Source of the DNA: Numida meleagris
Lineage: Eukaryota > Chordata > Aves > Galliformes > Numididae
Length of the DNA: 64,000 bases
NCBI RefSeq assembly: GCF_002078875.1
Contig: NC_034409.1
Coordinates: forward strand, 67,895,946-67,959,945
Direction: 5' to 3'
Shown here: positions 13,024 through 23,345 of the stretch, one piece after another
How the letters are laid out: each line of letters starts with the position of its first letter
Position numbering within the stretch: position 1 is the stretch's first letter
The notes under the pieces: generated by a model
What the model was told of the DNA's origin: nothing
Database searches by the model: none
The model's input: only the letters and a program-made list of their open reading frames with translations
Program-made: the position numbers and the translations under genes

Positions 13024-13452
13024 CATTCCAGTACTGTGTTTGGTACTGGGGCCTCAACACAAGGAAGATGTGGAGCTGTTGGAGAGGGTCCAGAGGAGGG
13101 CCACAAAGATGCTCAAAGGGCTGGAGCACCTTTCCTGTGAAGAAAGGCTGAGAGAGCGGGGCTTGTTCAGTCTGGAGAAGGCTCTGGGGAGACTTCATTC
13201 CAGCCTTCAAGTACTTGGAGCAGAAGAAGGACTGACTTTTTACATGTTTCAATAGTGATATGACTAGGAGGAATGGTTTAAAACTATAAGAGGGGAGATT
13301 TAGATTAGATGTCAGGAGGCAATTTTTACTCAGAGGCACTGGCACAGGCTGCCCAGAAAACTGTGGTTGCTCCATCCCTGGAGGCATTCAAGGTTGGGCT
13401 GGATGGGGCTCTGGGAAGGTCCTTTCCAATGCAAGCCATTCTGTGATTCTAG
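13024..13452 (+). mobile_element. CR1 LINE 3' fragment
   Basis: It starts in the CR1 ORF2 tail (translated [20 protein letters not shown]) and runs through the 3' UTR (CCATCCCTGGAGGCATTCAA) to the terminal ATTCTGTGATTCTAGG. It is about 430 bp and 5'-truncated. Confidence 0.92.
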
Positions 13453-16159
13453 GATTACCTTAAATTTGGTTCCACTAGAATCAAACCAATGACCATCAGC
13501 AGTCTTATGGCCACAAGCTACAAAGAAATATACAAGCAAATAGTAAGAGAGAGTCTTACCTTATCCCTCATAATATTTATAAATGTCCTTTCATTAAGAA
13601 AAATAGTGCTTGTTTTCTCATGAAGCTATACACCAGGCAAAGTTGCTGCTCCACAGATCTCACAACAAAATAGCCCAATGAGGACTGGAGCAGAAGTTGT
13701 AGTTCAACCATGAATCCATGAAATTGCGTTGTTACTACCACCTAGTGGTGGCTGTGAGGGAGTTGCAGCAAACTCTTTTAAAAAAGGTTTCGTAAAAAGG
13801 TTACATGCACATGATTTATGTGATCTTTCTACAGACTCGTGGCTCTTTGGTGTGGATACAAAAAGTTCACTTATTCTTCCATTTAAGCTGCTCCCAACTT
13901 TTTCTTAATGCTAGGCAGTTCTCCATAAATAACTGATCAGCATCTTCTGAAAAGTTCGAATTTGAAGCTGTTTATAAACCGACTGATGATGCCTAAGCAT
14001 CCCCAACAAGCCACTGCCTATCCACCAGGCCGGGATGCAGCGGGACTCCAGAAAAAGAGCAAGAAGTAAAGACCACGCTGTGTGCTGCAACTATACAGGT
14101 TTGTAAGAAATGCTTAGTATTTGGTTTTCCAGCAGACTCCTCAGATCCCCTCCAGACAGATGGTAATTCTGTACTCTGTTTAGTAGAGAAGTTTGCATGG
14201 CTTCTAACACATTGCAATGAATACAGGAGGTAAAGCCTGCAAAGTGTCACTGAGGATTAATGGGAATTTAGAGAAAAAAGGTGCAACAAATAATAAATAA
14301 TAATAAATAGAAATAAATTTGCCACCAGAGGTCAGCATGCACCTCCTTAAATATAGCTTTTCCTAGTGACTAAAATCTAAATCAAACCCTGAGCATCCAC
14401 AAACCCCCAGATAGCCACCCTTCAAGGAAGCAAGCAAATCAGTCATGGTGAGCACAGACAGAGCTGAAATCCTCTTAAAGGTGAGGGCAAGATTTTCTGT
14501 GCAACATGAGTATGTTGTGGTTGGGGTTACTCATTGCAGGGTAAGAAGCATTACTTCTCCCAGTGGTAGAATGACACGGAGAATGCAAATTGTAAATTTA
14601 GCATGCAAATTAAATGAGAAACCCTTTAGAGAGTTTCTTATGAGAAACTCTCTGACATCTAAGGAAGCACGAGACCGTTCATTAGGGCTTCACAAGGAAC
14701 AAAACGGTTTCTCATCCCTGACTGGAGACATTCACAAAAACAGTGCCTTGTCCCTCCATTCTGATAACCATGTTCAAAATGTGAGCACCTGTCCTGCAAT
14801 CCTTTCCCTCTCTTTCACAGGAAGACCCCAAACCCGACTTCCAGCTACTGTGCAATAGCATTTGTAACAAGCAGACTAAATGGTATCACTTATAAATATT
14901 GTGTCTAGAAATAGTTTTGAAAACATGTTGCCTCATAATGGCACAAACCTTATCTTTCCAGATATTTGCAGCCTGATCATCTTATATTAAATATTAAAGG
15001 GAGTCAAAGAGTGTGATAGGAGTTAATCTTCTGCTGGGGTAGTATGACAGAATAGCTTTAAGTATTTATTTTTAACATGAATTTATGATTTCAAAATAAG
15101 TGTATGAAAGTCTCTTTATTCTACACTGGGGAATGCCTCTCTTAAACAATTCCAAGTTCAGGTCCTAAGGGCTTTTTTTTAATGTGCATGGCTGACTTTT
15201 GTCATGTTTCCCAGGATTTCTGCCTCAAGTGCCAGCACAAGCTGCAGGACAAACCTGCATCTCTGTAGCACAAAAATCCCACAGCAATCTCTTCTGCACT
15301 GCACACATTGGGATGGGACTTGATTGCTTGTAGCCTTTGTGGTGTGGAAGGTGCTTCGAATGCGTCTGGCATAAACATCCCTACTGACTGATTTTAAAAA
15401 GAACTAAGATTTTCAGGGTTGGTTTGTTGGGTTTTGGTTTTGATTTTGTTTTTTGCTGTTGTTGTTCTGGTAGTTGCTGTTTGTTCATTTGTTGATCTCA
15501 TTGTTTAGGACTCCAGGATGCACTTACTTTGAAGAAAACAGAAGCAGTAAATAAAAAGTGGGTGTTGTGAATGGAGAAAAGCCTAGCAGACTTGGCAAAG
15601 TGGTTTATTAGAGTATTCATGCTATTCAAAATAAAAGATGACATAACAGATGTCATTTTCTTTTTTTTTACAGTCCAGATAAATGAGGGACAGTAGAGTT
15701 CAAAAAAGAAAAAGCTGCTCAATCACCAGATAATTAAACAAGGTACTAGACATCTGTGGGAACAATCATGGAGGGGCAAAAGATGGGATTTAAAAGCCCA
15801 AATATAAACATCTCTGCTTTGAAACAGGTGAGAATCCTTAACTGAGGTATACAGAGAGAAGTTATAGGTGCACCAGTTTGCAGCACGATTTCCTAACTTA
15901 TCCTGAAATGTTTGGTAAACTCTAAGGTTAGAGAAGGGTTAATAGGCTTTGATGAACAATGGGATATTACTGATATTCACAAGCAATTAACCAAGTAACA
16001 TTAGAGAGAACTTTTTAATCTGCAAATCCCACCTGCTTCACAAACTATGCATTTACAAACACACAAGAATGAGAGAAGTCTATGTACCTGGCTAAAACTG
16101 GATCAGCTGCTTAAACCACTGGTAGCTGCCCATGCAAGGTTTGCTCATGCAAGCAAGAG
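13453..16159. other. Intergenic DNA with candidate regulatory motifs
   Basis: Holds CTCF-like motifs at 13735-13748 (minus) and 14322-14335 (plus), an AAT-rich simple stretch at about 14289-14318, the octamer/hairpin cluster at 14583-14655, and a T/G low-complexity run at about 15418-15485. The 137-codon open frame 14445-14858 overlaps that cluster and is not recognised. Confidence 0.55.
14583..14655. promoter_or_regulatory. Two octamer motifs beside a perfect hairpin
   Basis: ATGCAAAT, the POU/Oct binding octamer, occurs at 14583-14590 and 14603-14610, exactly 20 bp apart. They are followed by a hairpin with arms AGAGAGTTTCT (14628-14638) and AGAAACTCTCT (14643-14653) around a TATG loop. 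Regulatory function is inferred only from the motifs. Confidence 0.35.
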
Positions 16160-16565
16160 CAAGATATATAAGGAACGGCTGAGGTCCCTTGGCATGCTCA
16201 GCCCAGAGCAGAGGAGCTAAGGGGAGGCCTCATGGCAGCTGCAGCTCCTCACAGGGAGCGGAGGGGCAGCGCTGAGCTCTGCTCTCTGTGACAGCGACGG
16301 GGCCCGAGGGAACGGCATGGAGCTGTGACAGGGGAGGGGCAGCTGGGGGTTAGGGACAGGATCTGCACCAGAGGGTGGTGGGCATGGAACAGGCTGCCCA
16401 GGGCAGTGGGCATGGCAACAAGCTGCTGGAGTTCAAGGGGTGCTTGGACCATGCTCTCAGACATAGGGTTTGAATTTTGGGTGTTGCTGTGTGCAGCCAG
16501 GAGTTGGGCTTGGTGATCTTTGTGAGTCCCTTCCAACACAGGATATTCTATGATGATATGGTTCT
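16160..16565 (+). mobile_element. CR1 LINE 3' fragment, different subfamily
   Basis: It begins in CR1 wording (GGAACGGCTGAGGTCCCTTG) and includes the GGGGAGGCCTCATGGCAGCTG segment typical of the CR1 subfamilies that carry this 3' region. It ends at GGATATTCTATGATGATATGG. The sequence differs clearly from the CR1 copies at 10, 13 and 51 kb. Confidence 0.88.
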
Positions 16566-18014
16566 AAGGTTTGCCAGCATGGCCTTGGGACTGAGTTTCC
16601 TCCCAGGTCCTGCCTGGTCAGGTACATCTCCACAAGTACATGGCACAGCTTTTCATGCAGTCCTTGGTCCTGTGGGCAGGACCAAGCCTATTACTTCTCC
16701 CAGGGACCTCTATCCTGAAAGGTCTGATGAATAAAGTAGTGACGTACTAGGATGAAGGTGGTCAAACAGGCAGTGATGCCCAGGTGATACTTGCAGTGGG
16801 ATTTCTGCTTGACTTTCTTGGGAGAAATGTCATAATACCACACTATGGATTTGGATTTGGGGTCACCAATATAGAGGATATTTCTGATTTTGCTATCATC
16901 TGATGTATTTAGCATTCAAACACACAACTGAATGCAGCTGTTGTTTGTCAAGGCTGTGTTTTTTAACTTGGTCAGTAGATGTCACTGATAGACATCTACT
17001 CATGCATGGAAAACGGCTGAAACTAGTCTCAAGAAAAAGTAATGACAGCATCGTTTTTCCTTACTGGGATCAATTTGCAGTGGCTGGAAAAGAGGAGAAG
17101 TGAATGTATTTCTGAGGAAAAATGTTGTCTAAAGAAACATTTGAGATTTCCATATTCCAGCTGCACTTATGATGAAACAATACATCTGGGCAGTGTTAAT
17201 TTTGGTACATTGTTCCAGTCCGAATTCTGGAAATCATTCGCTCATTCTTTAAGAAAACATGCATTATCACTGTCTGCTTTCAGATTAGTGTTTCACACGC
17301 TGCTATAGCAGTTAGGTGTTTAAGTTGTTAAGCTAATTCTAAACTTTTATCCAATGAAAACTACTTAAAAGCATAGATTCATTATATTTCAGACCAGTTT
17401 ATAGTAGAGTTTATTAACAGAATGTTTTTTTGTTTTCGTTTTTTGTTAGCCCATTAAACCAGGCAGGCGAAACTGAACATCTCATTCAGGAATTAATACC
17501 CTATCACTGTTTAATCCTCCAGAATCTTCATAGCGTCAAAGTGTGCTGAATTGCTAAATAGTACTGCAAAACTTGCCAAAAATCAGCAGGCAAGCGTCCA
17601 GAAAATCCTAGATGAATCATTGCACATTCCTTTTTGTGCAAAGCAAAGCCCCAGATACCACCAAATGTGACAGATGCTAAAATGAAACATCTTCACAAAT
17701 TGCTGAGAACTCTTAAACTACCTCCCTTCTGACAATAGCTATAAGTCCATCAGCTCTGAATGTCTCCCTGCACACAAACTCTCTTCTGAGCTTCCAAGAA
17801 ATGTCGGTGGAAGCATTTTGAGCTGGGAGACACAAGGCCCAAGACTGGGAACTCTTGGGTGAGGGTTTCCAACAAATGAAGATAAGGGGAGAATTATGCA
17901 GTATGAATAAAATTACAATGCACATAGAACAAAGAGGGAATTGTTACACAAGTTTTTTTGATTAAGTTAATGAAATGAAGTTTCTGAGACAATCACCATC
18001 TAAACAATTTTTGG
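16566..18014. other. Intergenic DNA, nothing recognised
   Basis: No gene or repeat family seen; short open frames only. Confidence 0.55.
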
Positions 18015-18405
18015 CCTAAAACTCGGGAGAAGAGGCTGAGTGAGCTGCATTTGTTCAACCTGGATAACTTTCCAGGGACAAGTGTTTTCATTCTCCTCAC
18101 TCCATGGATGAGGAGGCAAGTTTAGACTCGGAAGAGTTGCCACTCTTTGCTGTGGCAACAGCCACAGCATGTAGAAAGAGAAATTTTGATTAGATTTAGA
18201 AAGAAGTTCTCCACCATGAGGTTGGTCAAGCCGCCAGCTGAGCAAACACCCAGAGAAGCTCTGAAATTCTTGGAGTTGTTCAAAATGTGACTGGACACAA
18301 CCATAAGAAACCCATTCTAAATTCCAGTCACTCTGTGCTTGGCAGGAGGTTGGACAAAAGGAACTCCAAGGTCCCTTCCAGCACAAGTTATACTTTGAGT
18401 CTATA
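18015..18405 (+). mobile_element. CR1 LINE 3' fragment, diverged
   Basis: The recognisable order is a GAGGCTGAGTGAGCTGCA start, then GTTCAACCTGGA, the AGAAGTTCTCCACCATGAGG segment, and CCAAGGTCCCTTCCAGC near the end. The terminal octamers have decayed. It is older than the neighbouring copies. Confidence 0.75.
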
Positions 18406-21400
18406 TTTCAAAGAAACCTTTGGAGAATGGCTGTTCTTTCTTAAAACACTGGCATCCACTCTCAACTATATTTGGATAAATCAAGGAAAATTAGTACTGT
18501 TTATTATTCACAGCATCCTTGGGCAAAGGGAATAAGACAAAGAGGAGAAATGTTCCTCTTAACACTCACTATCACTCATCTGCCATGAATAGCAAGCAGT
18601 GGAGGTAAATATTTTATTATTAGTCATTGTAAATTGATATTTGCTTTTAGGAATTGCTTCCTATCTTTTCTCTCTGCATGTTCAAATGACAAGGTTGGCC
18701 ACCTGTATTCCAAGTAACCACACTGCTAACTATATAAAGCACAGAAACTGCAAAGAGATCATTCTTAAAATACACTTAGCCCTGAAATTGTTGAAGACCA
18801 TATGCCTGAAAACTTTAGCATTTTTTCCCCAGGTAATTCAACATTATAGAATAATATTCACTGCAGGCCTGGTATATAAATTAGTGCTCCACAGAATATT
18901 CTTGGTGTCAACGTTAAAACATGAAAGAGGCCTCCCATGGTACTCAGAGGATTATTAATGCTTCATACGCACAGCTTGTGTGTTGAATACTTCCAAACTC
19001 TGAATACCATTCCATAAGTGCAGTACTATTTTTGTTTGTTTGTTTGTCTGTTTTTTGCCATTCATAAATGCTCCACTCTCTTCCAGGGTCTCCTCAACAG
19101 TCTACATAGCCCTCAAGGGAAGTATGTGTGAATATGGGCTGGCCCAATGGGAGAAGCTGGCATCAGAGGAAAAAACTTCATTATAAATTGGCACCATTCC
19201 ATGCTCAGATGCCTGGCTAGGAACAAAAGGTACTTTAAAACCGTTGAGCTCAGTAGTGAGCATTTGACAATTTCATTGAGGGGCAGAATATGAAGCCACT
19301 CTGGAGCCAGCGGTGTACATCTCCATTGGCTTTTTCTGCCCTGGCGTTATTCCTAGGGGGCCTTTCCTACAAATGAATTGTCTTTCTGTTTATTTTTTTT
19401 AAATGCTGGTTCACCTGAGAACATTAAAGGAAGATTAGTTTGGCTTAGGGCACTTGCAACTTCTAGACTTTTTCAATATGCAGACCAGTAAAAAGTCAGT
19501 GGAAATACTGCCTTTTTCATATGAATAAGCCAACAAAACAGCCTTCCTTTGCTTGCTTTCTTGTTGACACACCCGTGTACTTATGTGCGCATCCTGATTC
19601 TGATCCACAGATCACAGTATGAAAGCTGATTTTCATGAAGGTTTGCCATGATAGTAGTCATTGCCAAGTAAAAAAAAAAAAAATGCTAATTTGAAGAGAA
19701 ATGTCAGTCAGGATTCGTACTAATCTGAGGCAGTCAGAAAATGACTCATTCTTATGAGTAATAGTGTGTATTTCTCACAACACTTTATCCCATGTAGGGT
19801 AAGTTAGATATTATCAGTCAACAATACTAATTGTTTTTCAGGTCCCCCTAGCATCCTGACATTATTTAAGTGCCCAGTACCAAGAAGCAGCATCAGAGGC
19901 CAACCATGCATAGCACAGGGGGCATCCCTTTCTTTGAGCTTCTCTTTTCCAGCTTCTTCATCTGTGCACCTAACTTGGAACACCTTGCAAATGCTTCTTT
20001 TAGAAGAAAGAAAACAAACCTTTTAAGCAGTGAAGGGAATATACACAGAGGGAGAATAAGCGTGATTGGAGATGAAAAGTTCAGAGGCTGTGTTTAGGCT
20101 GTCCTTGCCCCAATCACACTGCAAGCTCTCAGCAGAGCTGTGCTGTTAAACAGTGTTCAAGCCTACTCCTCATGCTATTTTAAGAGACAATCTCTTCAGA
20201 ACTCCCAGTCTTCCTTTCTAACTATAGCACAAACCAATAAGGTGTAGTACATGAGTCAGACTTCTATACCCTTGCCTTTTTTGTAACAACACCCTTTGTG
20301 GGAACGTTTCCCTGTTAAAGAGATGGCACTCAAATTCAAGCAGCAGCCTTGCAGGGCTGCAGACGGCTGAGTCGGACTGGAGGTTATAAAAGAGGAGGAG
20401 GGTAAAAGAGGAGGAGGGAAAAGAGGAGCACTAGAACTCAGCTTTTGTTTTTAAGGAAAATACGATTATGGAGTGTTTTTAGTAAGGTTATGGAAAAATT
20501 GACATGTGAGGTGCGAAAAGGCTCTAAGTTGATATATAAGAACCCCATAGGGCATTTTGTTTTTAATCTTACTGGTGGTGTTATCAGCTCCTGGTGTTTG
20601 AAGCATTAAGCATTCTGAAAAAGTGCTTTTTTGTTAAGGTTGTTTGTTTACTGTTGTCTTCCTTGGTTTGATTGTGATAACATTTATCTGGGTGTTTGTT
20701 AGGTTTGTTTCCTCTGAAGTGGGAGGGAGGGGTCAGAGGCTAGAAACTGCCTCTTCAACGTGGGAGCTGTTGTGTATTTAAATAAGTCAAAAGAGGAAAA
20801 AAGGTTCTACAGTAATCCTTACTCCCTTGTGTGGATTGGCAATGGCTTTATACTAAGTGGATTCTCCTTTTCCTTCTCTGTAATTGTATAACTGCAGGAC
20901 AGTAACCTGACTTTCTTGTCAGTGGCACATTTTAGCTTAGCAGGTGTTGTTTTGTGGGGTTCTCAGGCAAAATGATTGCTTAATGCTTGCTATTTAAAAT
21001 ACAGGGTTGAATTACTGCTGCTTTTCCCCTTCACTACATTTCCTGATCACTTGAAGCGTTCAGAGGACATTTTCTTGTTATTGTTTCTGAGTAACTCTCC
21101 TGCAACTGAGGATGCAAGAAAGAATACAAGACAGGAAAACAAACAAAAAATAGAACTAGAAACCTCTTCTGGAAACTGCTGATTCTAGTGCTATATGTTT
21201 TCTGCCTCTCGAGTAGTTCTGGCAAATGCTGCAATTATATACTAAGCGGAAGACCACAAGGGATCAAGCTCTTTGCTGCTAGTAAGACATAACCGTCTAA
21301 CTGAAAGGCATATGGTTTTTTTTTCCCCAAAAAGTGCTTGATTACTGCAGTACTTTACCTTTATGATTAATGTTGCATCTGCCTGATGCAGCTCATTGTA

Positions 21401-21689
21401 GCAGCAATCAATCCAACCCTTTTGTCCTTAACACTCTTTGTAAGCTAACTGATTTTGTAAGCATCTCGATGTTGGTTGTACCATACCCCTGGTGTATATA
21501 CTCGAGCTTTTTTTACGTTTGCCTTTTGTTATTTATGCTGTGCAATCAGCCATATCAGTGATGAATTTTGTTTTCTTTTTCCACATGAATTGTTATAAAA
21601 CATGTGCATTCCTCAGGCTTGAACATCTGTTTGTGATGGCAGCATTCAGACCAAGCAGAGATGTTCCCTCAGTTCACAGGGATTGTTAG
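18406..21689. other. Intergenic DNA with promoter-like segment
   Basis: Holds a TTTG simple run (about 19028-19048), a 13-base A run near 19670-19683, and the TATA/16-mer segment at 20385-20418. No protein gene is recognised. Confidence 0.55.
20360..20431 (+). promoter_or_regulatory. TATA-box promoter-like segment with 16-bp tandem repeat
   Basis: TATAAAA lies at 20385-20391. The 16-mer TAAAAGAGGAGGAGGG occurs at 20387-20402 and again exactly at 20403-20418, with a partial third copy after it. A GC-rich stretch lies directly upstream. No gene is recognised downstream, so this may be a lncRNA promoter, an LTR remnant, or chance. Confidence 0.25.
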
Positions 21690-23345
21690 AATCATAGAAT
21701 CCTTAGAGTCAGAAGGGACCTCTGAGGGCCATCTAGTCCAACTCCCCTGCAATGAACAGGGACACCACAGCTAGATCAAGTTGCCCAGGGCCTTATCCAG
21801 CCTCACTTTGAAAGTCTCCAGAGATGGGGCATCAACCACATCACTGAGCAACCTGTCCCAGTGCCTCACCACCCTCATTGACTGACACGGTGGCCTGTAG
21901 TAGACATCACTCACAAGGCTCCCTTTGCTGCCAGGGTCTTTAACTGTCACCCATAGACTTATGACTTACTCATGACTGTTCTTTAGGGATAGCTCTTTAC
22001 ATTCTATTCCTTTCCTGGTGTAGACAGCAACACCCCTCCCCTCTTTCTTCGCCTATCCCTTCTGCGCTGCTTGTAGATGTCAATAGCCCCACTCCAGTCG
22101 TGGGAATCATCCCACCAAGTTTTGGTAATGACAACTGTATCGTGGTTTTCAAGCAGCACAGTAGCTTCCAGCTCCTCCTGTTTGTTTCCCAAGCTGTGTG
22201 CATTGGTGTAGAGGCACTTCAGCTGGGCAGCTGGTCTTGTCACTCCCTTAAAGGAAAACTCCTCAGTTCCTTCTGGGTATTTCCCTTGAATTTCCCCATT
22301 GCCTTCTCCTGTTGCCCCAGCAGTCACTGCCTTGTCATCATAGAGTTTTGTATGTGCTGCAGTGTTGCCAGCATCTCTCAAAGCAGCGGGTCCTTCAAGG
22401 CCCCTGCCAGCAGCCTGTCCCTCTAGTATAGTTATGCCTTCCCACACCTTATCTTGGGATGGCTCACTATCCCCCCGACTCCCCCTTCACACCTACTTTA
22501 AAGCCCTCCCAGTGAGCCCTGCTAGCTTTTCCTCAAGGACCCTTCTCCCCCTTTGAAAAAAGCAAACTCCATCTGGTGCCCACAAACCTGGTACCATGTA
22601 GGCTAATTGGTTGTCAAAAAATCCAAAGTTCTGGCAACGGCACCAGCCACAAAGCCAGGTGTTTAAAGATGCGATCCTTTGGTTTGTTTCTGTGTCCGTA
22701 TCCAATACAGGAGGCAGAAAAGAAATGATGATCTGCGCATTCAATTCCTTTAGCTGTCTTCCCAAGGCCCTGAAATCCCTTTTGGTAGCCCTTGGCCCAT
22801 GTGTAGCCACATCATCTCTCCCTGTATGGAAAAGCAGTAAGGGGTTGTGGTCTGTCAGTCATACCAAGCTAGGTGGTTTCCCAGTGACATCCCTCACCTG
22901 ATCACTGGGAAGACAGCAGCCTTCTCTAAGAGAGTCTGCTTGGCATATTGGACGTTCAGTTCCCTGTAGAGAGGAATCACCTACAACCAATACCCGTCTC
23001 TTCTACAGTGAAGTAGCTTTGGTGTTGGGGGAAGGCTTTTCCTGGTTTGGTTTTGTTAACATGTCAAGTCTGAGCGGGCTGTTACCACCTTCAGATGGGC
23101 CTTCCACATCCAGCACCTCACACCTGTTGTACGGAGGTACCTTGGGGGTGGAGCAGGCCAGGAGGGTTTTTGTACGCAGCTTCGGGCGCAGGCTTGCCTC
23201 CGTCCACTTTTTTTCTTTGTGTTCTTGCCTCCAGTCTTGCAATTTTTTTTCCTGAACATGATGTGACACAGGCTGCCTTGGATTTAAACACAGGCTGCCT
23301 TGGGTTTGTGTTTTTTTCTTTGAAATAACCTGCTTGTGCATGGGT
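21690..23345 (-). mobile_element. CR1 LINE with ORF1 and endonuclease start, internally deleted
   Basis: Read on the minus strand from 23345 down, it holds the ORF1 tail (VPPYNRCEVLDVEG), the GDSL/SGNH-esterase domain with GDSS at 22973-22981, and ATKRDFRALGRQLKEL. ORF2 endonuclease then starts (CLYTNAHSLGNKQEELEATV, then KTWWDDSHDWSGAIDIYK) and runs to VYYRPPCQ near 21890. The sequence jumps there to the last 190 bp of CR1 3' UTR, ending at the ATTCTATGATTC octamers (21690-21705). The reverse transcriptase is missing. ORF1 has an in-frame stop, and the esterase His position (22562-22573) reads DGVC. The copy is dead, but unusual because most CR1 copies keep only the 3' end. Confidence 0.88.

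Noticed and set aside
22100..22901. Plus-strand open frames of about 100 codons
   Set aside because: They are shadows of the minus-strand CR1 ORF1/ORF2 sequence.
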